This document shows positions 40,134 through 52,190 of a stretch of DNA of 64,000 bases, in pieces. Numbering within the stretch: the first letter of the stretch is position 1; each line of letters starts with the position of its first letter. A program made the position numbers and the translations under genes. The DNA is from Bryopsis sp. KO-2023. Lineage: Eukaryota > Chlorophyta > Ulvophyceae > Bryopsidales > Bryopsidaceae. The notes beneath the pieces were generated by a model, which saw only the letters and a program-made list of their open reading frames with translations, was not told where the DNA came from and ran no database searches. The stretch spans positions 682,001-746,000 of the forward strand of contig BSYQ01000014.1 in the NCBI GenBank assembly GCA_030272585.1, written 5' to 3'.

Positions 40134-43100
40134 TCAGTGGACGTGCCAACCTTTTTCCATGCACAGACCTTCCAGGTACTCCACGATCTGCTCAAAATGA
40201 GGCCTCCGGTCAGCATGGTATTCCAAACAAGAATCCACCAGATGTTTGTACTCCGGCTCCACCCACTCAGGCACCGAAGGTTTCAAATTTCCCTCCTGTA
40301 GCCCCATCAAAATCTCCTCGGACGCATACCCCCGATACGGAACCTCCAAAGTTGCCATTTCGCAAAGCACCGCACCAAAAGCCCAAACATCGACTCTGGC
40401 ATCCACCAATGGAGTGGAAGTCGCCATTTCTGGGCTGAGGTAAGGCAACGTGCCTCTGAGAGCGCCAGGGGATTTGATGTAGCCTTCGACCAGGCGTCGA
40501 GCTAGACCAAAATCGCCGATTCGGACGTGGGGGTGGTCCTTGGAGGAGCTGTTTTGCACTAACAGGATGTTCTCGGGTTTCAGGTCGAAGTGACAAATGT
40601 TGTTTCGATGAAGAATTGCCATCCCCCGTGCAATCTGTAATGCCATTGTGATTCGCTCCTCAAATGACGGAGCCACACCCTTCCTCCTGGAAACACCAAG
40701 CTCTGGATTAGCCCATGCATGAATGCACAAAGCCAAACACACATATTTCATGTCGAAACAGAGACTTCCAGCATATTTTTACCAGCACCACTGCCTAAGA
40801 GTTGAAACTGGTCCTAAATTGGTGTAAATCAATCCTGAAACTCTGCAGATGCATTTTTGAAATCAATCTAGAAACTCTGGGTGTGCGTGTACTAGCCAAA
40901 CATAATATAATATACAGGCAACAGTAAACTTTTTTTACTTGTGTGGGTGGTGCTTACCTTGAATATTTGGACAGAGTCCCCATGTCGCAAAACTCTGAGA
41001 TGTACCCCACGATTTCGTTCGAATCGCTGCTTTGCTTGACGAGCCCCATGAATTCCAATAAATTCTCGTGTCTTGGCAGCTCCGCAAGCAGCGCGCACTC
41101 GTGTTGAAGCTCAGGCCTTTGAGATGACCCCTCTTCCGACTGCTTCAACCGAACAGCAAAGCCGTTATTCACACCATTCAAGAATTAATCGGAGTTTTTC
41201 AAGGTACTAGCAGCCAGAGTTTGAAAAAGTGGAGGCAGAAATCTGGACAACTCGCTACAAGTGCACTTCAAAGGGTTTCATTCCAACTCATTCTAACACA
41301 GAATTTGTTTCACTGAGTGCATACCTTGAACCATTTGACTGCAACCTCCCCCAATCCAGGACAGCAGGACAGCGACACGAAACCATAGGCCCCTTCGCCC
41401 AGGCGTCGCATCTCGAATATGTGCTGCCTGGGCACCGCAATCACATGCTCCAGGATCTCGTAGAAGACCTGGCTGCCCTGGTGGGTGGTTCCATTCAACA
41501 CATCCACCGCTGCAAAACACACACACAAAATTCATCAAATTCACAACGCGATAAGAAATGCGCACATCGTATCACCCCCCCAAAAAATTTTGACATCATG
41601 ATTTGACACCCACAGGTCAGTCCAGAGGAAGGAAGGGTGTTTGAAATGCGAAACAATTCTTTGGGCACCCAGTGATTCAATGAAAAGCTAATAATTAGCC
41701 CAACGTACGCTTCTCTTGCACACTCAAATCGCATAATTCCTTCCATCTACTTAAAATAACCTTGAACACATGATATCTGTTTGCATGTAGAAATTTTCAA
41801 AAAATGACAAATTCCCAGGGTTCATTTGTAGTACGGTTGAAGAGACACGAAACCAAAAAAGACTCACCCACGGCCAGAGGGTCAGCCATCAGGCTGTTGA
41901 TCATCCCGATCACATTCCATTGAGCGTCGAACAATGGATCCTGGCATTGGTCCCTCAGCATGGTGGTGCAGCCTTCCGCCAATGCCAGGCGTTTCTTCAG
42001 GCCCTCCAGCTTCGACCCTTCTCGGCCGCCCTGCCTGTTGCACAAAGCAAAACCACTCACTCCGTCAGACCAGTTAGGGATACCTTGACAATAAAGCAAG
42101 CGAAATGAAACACCCAGCCAAGCACATTGTGTATTAGTTCCCAGTTGATGAGTTTTTCACAAGAAAACAGCATTGTGAGATCAACATACCTGGCCACAAG
42201 TGACATTGCCGCGGGGCTTGCAACGGCGTATGTCCCAAAGACAGTTCGGGGCGGTGGTGGAGGCAGGCAGGCTCCGACCGGAATGGCTGCCCCGTGCACC
42301 TTGACCAAGTGCACCTCCTCCTTGACCCCAGGGCAGAGGGCTCCCATGTCCACATCCTCCACATGGGCAGCCCTGGACCAGCTTCCGTCCGTGTCGTCGG
42401 GCAGAATTTCTTCGAAGCCCAGAGCCTCGAACGACACGGCGGTCCCCTCGGAGCACCCTGGCGACTCCGGTGCCACCACCAGCTCTTCATCCACCCCCCC
42501 ACAGCTCCCGAAAACAGATCTCAGGGAGGGAAGCTGGGGGGAGAGCTGGTGCGGCAGGGCCTCCTCCTCCTCCTCCAGGCCGCCGCAGGTCCCGAAGATG
42601 GAATGGAGGGAAGGCAGCCCATGTCCGGATGGTTGGCACATGCAACCATCCTTCATGGGCACCCCCCCTCCGTGGGACCCCTCGCACGTCCCGAAGACCG
42701 ACCGCAGGGATGGCAGCTGAGGGTCGCCAATCCCTGGGTGGACATCCGGGGCCCACACGTCCTCCTCCCCCATCGCATGCCCCACAGTGGAGCTGGAGCC
42801 CCACACGGAGTCCAGCGATGGGAACTCCGGGTATGCGATGGGGGACTCCAGGGCTGGTGAGCCCCCCCACGGTGCTGCCTGAAAACATAACCAGCACACA
42901 TTCCACAGTCAGTTAATTTCCCAGCTGCATCCCACCACCAACACTTGATCAATTCATAAAAACATCTGGAAAAGAAAGAAAAGCAAAGCAGACAAGAAGA
43001 AAATGACCCACCTCGGCCAGGCCTCCTCCCAGCATGCACTCCTCCACGAGACCACTGGGGAGGAGGTCGGGGAGAGAGAGGAAACTATCCTCGCTTTCGT

Positions 43101-43865
43101 CCCCTTCCTCCATGCACCCCCAGAGGTCCCCCAGAGAAGGCACTGGCCTCCGTGGGGAGCCCACCGTGCCGTAGCCGGGGGCGACCTCCTCCATCCCGAT
43201 TCCCAGCAGACAGGCGCTGCTGGGAAGGCCTCCTGCCAATGCCATCCCCAAGGGGAGTGGCATGGCAATCGGCCCCTGGACGGTGTCCAGGACGGGGCCC
43301 CTGCCTTGGGAGGTTGGCACGTGGTGGGGTGGGATCTTCATCCCGTAGCCCCTGCCAACCCCCCTGCCCTCGAGCCCACCCAATGTGGGGCCAGGGCCTC
43401 CGGCCGCGTTTGCAGCGACCACCTGAATAGGCATCAACACACTCATTCGTCGATGGTTCCAAGTTTTTTTATGACCACAATCTGTTTAACATCTCATCAG
43501 ATTTCAGAGTGTGCCAGCCATCCATACTCAAGGTTTGTGCCCAGTGTGTGGTTTTTCATAGAGATTCCCCACATTGAAGTTGACTCAATGCCCTGGAAAA
43601 TGGACATGCATCTCAAGGATTGAAGAAGCACCAGAAAGGGTGGGATACATTCCATGCAAGGGAAAAAAAAATCAAAAACTACATAACCAAGCAGTTTGGG
43701 CAAATTTGATGTGGACACTGGAGAAAGTATACTTACTTCCTCCGTCGGCTGCACCGCCGACCCAATCCCGCCACACACCCCGAAGAACCAATCCCACTCT
43801 TCTGTGGGGGTCTCCAGGGCTTCTTCCGGCACCAGTTCCGGGGGGAACATGGCATACCCCGCCAT
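40134..43865 (-). CDS. TKL-type non-RD protein kinase with N-terminal FG[TS]C repeats (771 aa, 7 exons)
   Basis: Exons (minus): 43,865-43,737; 43,422-43,012; 42,878-42,190; 42,034-41,868; 41,509-41,325; 41,139-40,958; 40,686-40,134. All junctions are GT..AG, phases agree, and the sum is 2,316 nt. The kinase domain covers about 497-765: Gly loop LGEGAYGFV (502-510), VAVK with Lys524, a helix-C Glu near 541, HFDLKPENIL with catalytic Asp622, DFG with Asp646, then YLSPE and DVWAFG. His-Phe-Asp in place of His-Arg-Asp makes it a non-RD kinase. The 460-residue N-terminal region is acidic and Ser/Pro/Gly-rich, without a transmembrane segment, and repeats a PSLxSVFGTC-like motif (about 199, 234, 267, 295, with looser copies at about 24 and 145). 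A soluble RAF-like plant kinase is the nearest idea; its substrates are unknown. Confidence 0.88.
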
Positions 43866-45709
43866 GTCAACTTCAGGGGCTTGACAGGACCTTTAGACTA
43901 TTGTCTAAGTGGGACCCGTGACAAATCGAGCCCTGAAACACAGCGAAAACAGTAAAAACTTCGCTCAGTTTAACAAGCTTGAATGAAAACATGCATCAGA
44001 AGAGTCGATTCTATGAATTTTGGTGGGCCCGCAACGGGGGACTACATTGAATGGAAGGAAATTTAACCTCCTTCGATCACATACAGATCCAATTTTCCTT
44101 TCTGCAGTGCTTCTCAAAAATTAAAGTAAAAATTAACTATGATTTTCGTATTAAAATATCTCAAATTTGGCAGAATTCCTGAGGTGTGGACATTTCACAG
44201 GAAGATTCGCTTGTAAAAACCTCCAAACGAACGAATGGTTCGATTTTATGACGAAAACTATCCTGGCAGTGCTCCCCCCAAAAAAATTCGAGAGAGAAAA
44301 GTTTTCTAGCAAAAACGCGCGAAAGCTTGTTCGAGGGATCAAATAACGTTTCCAGTTTCAGAAGAAACAGTCAAAGGAGAAGAGCGGAAGCAAGCTAAAT
44401 TTGATTCGCGATAGGCACACGCTTCAGATTCCATTCAAAAGCGCTCCACTCTATAGCGTGAGCGAATTCCGCACAGTTGACGTCCTATATAAACATGGAT
44501 ATCCCAAGCGGGCCGAACACCAGCCCGGCTTCGACAAAGCAGCAAACCCGCACTGTCTAGAAACCCTAGAGGCGTCGTCAGACATCCGCTCATCATCATT
44601 TCTGGACTCGCGCGATTAGAACGGTCGACGCTCCAGGAAAAAGGTTCGTTCGCGTGGTTCTAGCGCTCGCAACGACCTTGTTTGTTTCACATAGGTTCTC
44701 TAGACACGAATCATACGTTTGAAACCAGGCCTGCGTCGATATTGCCTATCGAGCACGCCCAATTCCCCAACCAACAGAACACGCTCCGAATTGAGCCCAC
44801 GCCCAAACGCTCATCAAAACAAGTCAAGAAACAAAAGGAGTCGATTCGACGTAACCGCACCACGGAGTCGAACGTATTCTTGAGGTCGAAGAGAGAAAAA
44901 AATGAGATAGAAAGTTTTTTCTGGAGAAAAAATTGGCGCGAGATGCTAACCTTGCACAGCGAGGCGTCTGTGCTTAACAGCGGCACGGAAAGGATGCAGA
45001 AGAAAACAACTCTTGGCCCATTACCCCTGTCCAAAAGCAGGCCTTGCCCCAGAGCGGCGTCCACGACTTCTTATAGCGGAACGAAGGACGAAAAAAAAGG
45101 GAATCGAAAAAGAAAAGTACGATGAAACCCCATGCACATGTTCCGTTCAGCATGTGCTGAATCGGCCAGATTCGGAATATCTTTGTCGGAACGAAAGCCA
45201 CCCTCCCACGAGCAGTGCGGCTCCCACTGGGGGAAAAACAGTCGGTTTCTGGAATCGCTCTTTCTCTTTCTCACGCAGACGTGGGGGTCGAGCGGCTGGG
45301 CTGGCGTGGGGGTGATGCGACGTGGAATTCGGTCAGGTGGGGGAAGCTGGGTTTCGACCACAAGAAGCTTCGCTCATTTCGCCGTTCCGGCGGCGGGTGC
45401 ACTCCTTCGTTGACGTCTATAGAATAAACTAGGGGTGAGGAGTCGTTTTCATTCTCGCGGCTGTTGCGAATCTGTTTCTCTGCGAGTCGCGACGCCACTC
45501 CAACGACAGCCCCCAGAAGGAGAAACAGCGGAAAATCTCACTCTTCTCATTCCACGTGATTGAATGACTCAAACCCAGCCCACAGTTCGATTACGTAAAG
45601 TGCATTGTTGGAGGAGCAGTCGTGTAAACAACGTCGTTTGTGCCATAGCATGTCCTGCTCGACACAGCTGCGGAACGCACCCACGTCTCGACATCGTTGA
45701 TTGCGGGTC
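43866..45709. other. Divergent intergenic region between the kinase and CRAL-TRIO genes
   Basis: Both flanking genes point away from it, so it should hold two promoters. A TATATAAAC motif near 44,488-44,496 (TTTATATAGG on the minus strand) is a candidate core element for the kinase. Short frames at 44,680-45,125 and 45,010-45,410 have no recognisable motif. Confidence 0.4.
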
Positions 45710-47365
45710 ATGGAATCTTTTGAAATTGAGGCGGCTCCGCTGGAAAGGGCGTGCGTGAGGTCCAACTCTTCGGGCTCCTCCAGGGAGGGCGTCGGACGGC
45801 AGTCCGTTTCGAACAAGAATACTTGGTGGGACATTCTGAACCCGTTCCGCCTCTTGTCCCGAAGTACGTTGGAAAGACACGGAACGGTGCGCTGAGTCGC
45901 TGTTACTTCTATTCATAGCGTCCTGGACAGTTCCAGTTCAAAGTCATACAAACTGTTGTCATGTGTGCACCAGCATGAGGTGCAAAATCGAAATCGGCTA
46001 TTTTTTTCTTGGCAAATGGTGTATTATGGGATGGTGGAGCCCTCCAGAAATGTGTGGGGAGTAGAATTTGGACACATTTCTGAAAGGCTCCTCAATCCAC
46101 GATTTTAACAGCGTTTGGATTGCATGATGTGCAGCTAGGGGAAGAATTTCATGAAACTACCACCAGTGAAAACAAGGATGAGAATTTCTCAGATCTCGAA
46201 ATGCTGCAATTCATCCAGACCGGGTTCTTTGACCTGAATGGCCAAGCGACCGTGTTGATCATTGCCAAGCATTTGCCTGCCACAGTCATATCACCTGAAA
46301 GAATCAGCAGGTAGGTTAGCTTTTGTGAAATTATGTGGCAGAGCTCTGAAACCTTGATTGGGTTGACCGGTGTCAATCCACCCAAATGTAGGTGCCATGC
46401 AATTTCGTGTGTGCCTGTGCTTATTATCATATTGATTCAACTCTGAACATGTGTTAAGGCCTTTTTTTGGGGGGGGAGACAATTAACAATTCGCATTCTC
46501 ACAGGTTCATTCTGCTGAAACTGGAAGCCATTGCAACAGAGAAGCACTACTCGGTGGTCTATATTCATACAGGGTCATCGTATTGGACAAACTCTCCTGG
46601 AGTGCGATGGCTATGGAATTCGTACAGCAGGTGTGGCAAGCAGACACACCATACAGCTGGCATGATTTGCCTTTGAAAAGATAATCATAAGTGGAAACAC
46701 AGACCCTCCGGTTCTTTCTCAGATATGTTTTACATCGAGGGTGTAAGCCCGTAATTCATTGAAGGTTCAGGTTTTTGAAGCTGAATTCTGATTTGCGTCC
46801 AGCTCCCCACCCTGGTGTCGTGCCAAGCTGCAGCAAGTCTATGTGGTGCATCCTGATCTCCAATTGCATGCTTCCATGTGGCTGCTCTGCCGTTGGATGA
46901 GCGATCGATTGTGGTCGAAGGTAATGGAATAGATTCTGTTAGTGGAGAGGTGTCGACCCACCTTTTTAAAAAATTGCTGCTGGTTTTGAAATGTGAGAAT
47001 CGAAAAATGCCCCCATCATCCACATAAAACGAGCTTTGGTCAGGACGACAGTCCCCATCAGGATTCGAAGTCATGCCAGCAAAACCACTAACTACCAATT
47101 TTTGAGCAGTTTTTCTGTCGAATGGAATGCCGGTGTTGGTGTGCATCTTGACACGATTTTTTCTTGGTGTTTATCCTTGCAGGTTCATTTTTTCGTGCGG
47201 TTGGAGTTTCTGTGGGACCACTTTGCAAAAGATGCATTGCCCTTGCCAACTTCTGTGTATGAGCACGACCAGGAGCTGGAAGATCATCCATTGATGGACT
47301 ACGGAATAATCACCTCAAAGGAGTGGTCCCCACCTGGAGGTCCAGACCTGGCAAGATATCAATGA
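45710..47365 (+). CDS. CRAL-TRIO_2 / BCH-like domain protein (259 aa, 5 exons)
   Basis: Exons: 45,710-45,863; 46,112-46,310; 46,505-46,630; 46,803-46,920; 47,183-47,365. Phases agree and the sum is 780 nt. The domain (about residues 75-225) reads in the order expected of the divergent Sec14-like fold of GDAP2, BNIP2 and p50RhoGAP: ATVLIIAKHLPATV (first strand), ERISRFILLKLEAI, HYSVVYIHTGSS (central strand and loop), KLQQVYVVHPDLQLHASMWL, and KVHFFVRLEFLWDHF. In those families the fold binds small lipids or small GTPases. No RhoGAP or macro domain is attached, so this is a stand-alone form. The N-terminal 50 residues are Ser-rich and unremarkable. Confidence 0.8.
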
Positions 47366-48277
47366 TGGTGGGGTTATTTTGCTGCTGAGGGCTGGACGTG
47401 GCTTCTCCTTTTTCGAAGGGAAAGCCCTGCTGATTGTATTTTTTGGACCATGACTGGATGCTGGCTAGTGGGGCGAATCTGAGTTCTCTCGAAGATTGGA
47501 TGTTGAATGAAAAAGGGAGGGGGTGGGGGTGGGGGTCTAAGGCAAGCGTTAAGCACAAGTGGTGGAATGCACCTTCGACACCCTCCAATGGTAGTTTTAG
47601 GCACTTGTTGGGCAGTTTTGGAAAATGGTGCTCAAAGCTCTGGATGAAGAGTGTCAATATATTCTTTAAAATTCTTGTTTGGGAGACAGACAGAATGTAT
47701 ATTGGACAACTACGATTGTTTTTTTGTACCTTTTTTTATTCTTGCGACAATTTGGGGCCGTGTGTGGAAGTGTGCCGCCAGGTCGATCCAAGCAAAGTTA
47801 TTCTGCATTTCCTTGCACAGAGCAAAGCCCAATCTTATGTGAACTTGCAGCTTTGCAGATTCTGCATTCGTTTTTTTTTAGAAACGTTGTTTTTGGTCCC
47901 AGCTTTGTTTGAACCCAAGACAAAAACTGATAGGAAGTTGTTGATCTGCGCAAAGCTGTGGTAATGAGCGTTGATGCAGTGCAAAACGTATGTTGTATTG
48001 GCATGCTTACCACCCGATTGTGGATGGTTGGGAGTGCGGGAAGGGTTGAGCCATGTTGGGAGTTGTGAGTAGAAGAAAATGGACATTGCCCTTTGGGCAG
48101 ACTGCATCTCCCCTCAGGGGGCAAGTCTCCCCTTTCCTGGCTGTCTTGTGAACATCAGTTTCGTTTGACAGGCTGTTGAGGAGCAAACCGCCCAGCTGGA
48201 GTTCTGTGTTACGTCTCCGATCAAACCCAACATTCTGCAATGTGTACGACATTCTTTCCGTTTGTTGAAATCGTCAA
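47366..48277. other. Intergenic region between the CRAL-TRIO and plastid membrane genes
   Basis: About 0.9 kb. A G-rich run (GGGAGGGGGTGGGGGTGGGG) near 47,514-47,534 could form a G-quadruplex. No gene seen. Confidence 0.5.
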
Positions 48278-50513
48278 ATGCGTTTCTGGACGACTTTGTC
48301 GACGAAGGGGGGTGCCTCGTCCCAGTTTCCCTCGATCGTTCGGATGCGACGAAACATGAGCTTGCCCACCGCGTATTCGAGTCCTCTGGCGTCGGCGGCG
48401 AGACGAGTGTCGGGCTTGTCTGCATCGACGTCCGCTAGGCGTGTGGGAAATATTGCCACCCATAGCTCCAGCGGGAAGCAGTTCAGTGGGTTAAAGAGGG
48501 TTCGCGACAGCGACTCCAAGAAGAAGTGGAGGGTCGGTGTGTACAACAGCAAGGACGACGAGGAGAAAACGCAGGAAGAGTAAGTCGAAATAGTAGTTTC
48601 CAGTTTTTTTTGTTCAGAAAAAAAGCACAGGGGTCCAGGTTGGGAAGTGCAGCAAACGCTGGATCTTATTTCTTAGGGGCAAAGACCAGGATTGGAAGTG
48701 AATTTTTTCTGTGTGTGTGAATCGTTGGATGGGATGTCTGGTTACATGGTCAGATGCATTGGAGTGAGATTCCAATTTCTTTAGTACTAAACCTGCCCAC
48801 TTAATAAACCCAGGCCCCCCGTATTCATCTGTTGACAATGTTTGTTTATTAATCTGGATCGGACGGAATGACCGAGCGATTTTTATAAACTGGATGCATG
48901 CATTCCCTCAAAAGCAATCGATCGCTACCCCACATCGAGATCAAATGCGAACCGTCTATAGTGTACTTATTTTTGTAATTGAAAAAAGTAATGGGCTTTC
49001 CCCCCCCCCCCTGCAGATTCCTCAAATGGTTGTCTACCGTGATGTCCGAAGATTCGACCAAAGTGGATGCAACCAGTGCGACTTGGGAATTGTTGGAAAC
49101 GTTGCCCATATGTGCTAACAAAGAGTTTCTGGAAAGCATGAAGCCCTACCCCAAAAGATTTCCTTTCATCTCGGAATTCATAGACGCCATATTACCACCA
49201 GACGCCAACCTGCCTCTAGAAGCGTTCGGTTACCAGGTAAGAAGTCGGGAATTCGTAGGAGGAAAATATGAGGTGTTTCTCAATTTACCAGATCAAATTT
49301 TTCTCTTGGAGTGTTGACTTGGCCTACGCGAGCGTGAGAATAGGGACGTATTCGTGATTTTTTTTTGTGCGCTTGTTGGGTTTCATTTTTTGATTTTTTT
49401 TTATTTAATTCACTGGAGGGTTGGTATTCGGATAAAGGTAGTGGCATCTTCAGTTCATGTGGGCAGCCGGGTATTCTCATTTCCAACTCTTTTTTTTCAA
49501 GCTATTTTGGGGGGAGGCTCTTTATTTTCAAGAATTGTTTAGTCGCATCAGTATCGATGCTCTGTCTTTCTTCTTTTTTTTTTTCATTTTGGAAATGCTT
49601 TTGCATGAGCCTGACAGCTCCATGTAGACATACATTTTTATTTTTTTTTACCTTTGCCAAGAAGTGATATAGACCCCACCAAGATTCCAAAAAAAAATGA
49701 ACTGGTTACCCCATGGAAAGGTTTGCGCAATCCCTTGATGAACAGGCCCACCATTTGTACTATGTTTTCTGCATTGCAGAGGTCCATTGGGTATTTAGTT
49801 GTGGCAGCAGTTCGGCTGACATGTATCTTGTGGTTAGTCGAGCCACTCCTCCTCTACTGTTTCCTGAAGACATCCAATTCCGATTTGGCACATCCCCTCA
49901 CGTTCAGCATCTCCAATTTGGTTGGGAATTTCAGCACTTTGATAGTGCGACCAGAGGAGCCTTTTCTGGGGTTGTACGTCGGAGCTGTGACAGGGATCTA
50001 TACATGGATGCAAGGAATACCCAATGAAGGAACCCCCGAGGTGGCACATATACATGCATGTTGACAATGTTCAAGATGTTTGAGAATTGCCACATTAATA
50101 TTACCCACCAGGACTTGGCACGTCCAATTGTATTTTTTCACCCCCAACTTGGCTCCGAAGTTGAACTAGAGAAAGCTGTTGCATGTCTTGACCTCGTTTT
50201 CGGTTTCCCCCACTCCTGATTTCCGTGAAAGAGGGCTTCTTTTTCCTGTCCGTTTCTCTTGTCGAACTCTTGTTTTGACAAAGTTTCTGTGGATCGTCTG
50301 TTTTACCTGCAGATACCGTTTCGATCAGATGCTGCTTTAGCCGCCATCAGTAGGGTATCCATCGCATTGACCACAGTTCTTATCGTTCCGCGAGTGCTTT
50401 TTGGGTGGAGTTTGGCGGACAGTCTTGAGGTTTCAACAGGGTTGACTGCTGGCTGGATATATGGTCCAGCATCGGCTGTGGCAGCTTGTGCCATAGTGCT
50501 TTTCTTCGATTGA
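48278..50513 (+). CDS. Putative plastid multi-pass membrane protein (327 aa, 4 exons), family not recognised
   Basis: Exons: 48,278-48,579; 49,017-49,236; 49,780-50,040; 50,313-50,513; 984 nt with consistent phases (the donor at 50,041, GTGGCA, is weak). The N-terminal 90 residues are rich in Ser, Ala and Arg and poor in acids (SSPLASAARRVSGLSAS), like a plastid transit peptide. A soluble segment follows (about 100-175, WELLETLPICANKEFLESM). Then come about four hydrophobic segments: SIGYLVVAAVRLTCILWL (about 176-203), LGLYVGAVTGIYTW (about 235-252), ISRVSIALTTVLIVPRVLF (about 271-291) and TAGWIYGPASAVAACAIVLF (about 303-327). I cannot assign a family. A thylakoid or envelope location is inference from the leader. 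Confidence 0.65.
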
Positions 50514-51189
50514 TATCGGGCTGGGGGTTCTGGTGGCAAATATTCCATGCATTGCAAACAGGCATTGTCTTAGAATTTGTTTTTGTTGCTATTATTTAAC
50601 ACTGGATCAAACCTGCATCATTGTGTGAAAAACGGAGCAGTAATTGCCAGTGCCAAAGCAGCAATCGATCTCAATGATGGTGAAGGTGATAAGAACAGAA
50701 GCCCAGGGAAAAAGTCTAATATTTGACGAACTGCCGAAACTGGAACAGCCTGGTTTTCTCAAACGATAGCCTTTTACACCGCACCACATTGCAGTGATAT
50801 TGCATTACCATCGAACATATCAAAAATTTTCTCTCCACCTCTACTTTTCCCAAATGTCAGGTTCATCCTCCACAAAACAGGAAAATCTCCTTGTCACTCA
50901 ATACAACCAACGCAGAAACAATGATCGACACCACATCAAAAATATCATATTATTTCCATCACCCTCTTTATGTCCCAACACTATGGAAGTCAATACTCCA
51001 CAAAACAGTATAATACCCCTCCCACTCAATGCAACCAAACAAAAGCAATCAGCTCCACAATCACGTGAAGCATGCGTCACAGTCTATTAATGCAATCCTA
51101 AACCAACAGCACCTCCTCCCACACTCTCACAATACGGACAAGGCAGCAATTCACAGCTGACCTTCTATTCTTTTCCGAATTTATTTCGT

Positions 51190-51790
51190 CAAAATTGTCA
51201 TTGAAAATATCGCAGCCACCATATCGATTCCGACTTCACTCCATCAAACTTTCGTCGAAAATATTGCAGCCACCATATCAAACTCATAGCGAGTCTCACC
51301 ATACATACTAATCTTTTCTCCCTGCTTCCAAAAAAAGAAAATCTTTCCTTCTTTCCTGTTTCTTTCTTTTCTTTTCTGATTTTTTTTTTTTTTAATTTCT
51401 TCAAAATTGACATTGAAAATATATTGCAGCCATCATATCGATTATGACTTCACTCCTTCAAACTTATCACAGAAAGTATTGCAGTCATCATATCAAACTC
51501 ACAGAGAGCGCTAATCTTTTTTTTTTTTTTTTTTTTTTTCCCCGACTATTTCTGTCTTTCCTCGACTTTTTTTTTTCCTATTGAGATTGAATATATCGCA
51601 GCCACGATATCACACTCATTAAGAGTCCCACCATACATGCTATCAATCTTTCCTCCCTTTTTTTCCCTCTCTTTTTTTCCCCTCTTTTTTTTGTCTTTTT
51701 TTTTTTGTTTTTTTCCTGACTATTTCTGTCTTTCCTCGACTTTTTTTTTTCCTATTGAGATTGTCCAACAGCACAACTATCCTATTCCCC
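51190..51790. repeat. Degenerate tandem repeats (GCAGCC..CATATC blocks and T runs)
   Basis: GCAGCCACCATATC, GCAGCCATCATATC, GCAGTCATCATATC and GCAGCCACGATATC recur at spacings of about 60 to 110 bases, each set followed by T runs and a CTGTCTTTCC segment. Copies have drifted in sequence and length. Confidence 0.7.
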
Positions 51791-51914
51791 ATCATCCGAA
51801 CACACATGCCTGCAATTTTTCAAAACATGCTGTCGTTTTTTTTTTCCAACCTTCTTCCTTTTTTTTTTGAACCTAGAAAAAACCTAAGGGCTTGACCCGG
51901 GAGCCCCTCCCAAA

Positions 51915-52160
51915 AGGGACTCATGCACCCCCAAGAGGTGACCAAAAAAAAGACACATGAGTCCCTTCCGCGAGAACCTCCCGACTCAAGACAAAACGAT
52001 CTTACTGTGTTTTCAAGGAGGACAACATCCTCATGATTTTGCCTCGTACCTCCCAAAAAAACACCAGAAAAAAAATATAGAACCTCCACAACACCAAAAT
52101 GATCTTCCCCCCACAAGGAGAAAACCATGACGGCATTGTCCTCCTTGAAAACACAGTAAG
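51915..52160. repeat. Two consecutive inverted repeats downstream of the acidic repeat gene
   Basis: First: GGGACTCATG near 51,918 and CATGAGTCCC near 51,955. Second: a perfect 25-bp pair, 52,001-52,025 (CTTACTGTGTTTTCAAGGAG and on) and its complement 52,136-52,160, with a 110-base loop. Both would lie in the 3' untranslated region of the minus-strand gene if its transcript extends this far. Confidence 0.75.
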
Positions 52161-52190
52161 ACCCAACAGATTGTGTATTAAGGACACACA

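Larger units (their letters stand above)
50514..52190. other. Convergent intergenic region with degenerate tandem repeats and an inverted repeat
   Basis: Lies between two convergent genes. 51,190-51,790 holds imperfect repeats of AATATYGCAGCCAYCATATC-type blocks alternating with T-rich runs; TGACTATTTCTGTCTTTCCT-like text also recurs. A perfect 25-bp inverted repeat is at 52,001-52,160. No gene seen. Confidence 0.6.

Noticed and set aside
42127..42916. Plus-strand frames of 148-197 codons over the kinase exons
   Set aside because: Pro/Ser-rich antisense shadows of the kinase N-terminal exon, with no motif and no splice support.
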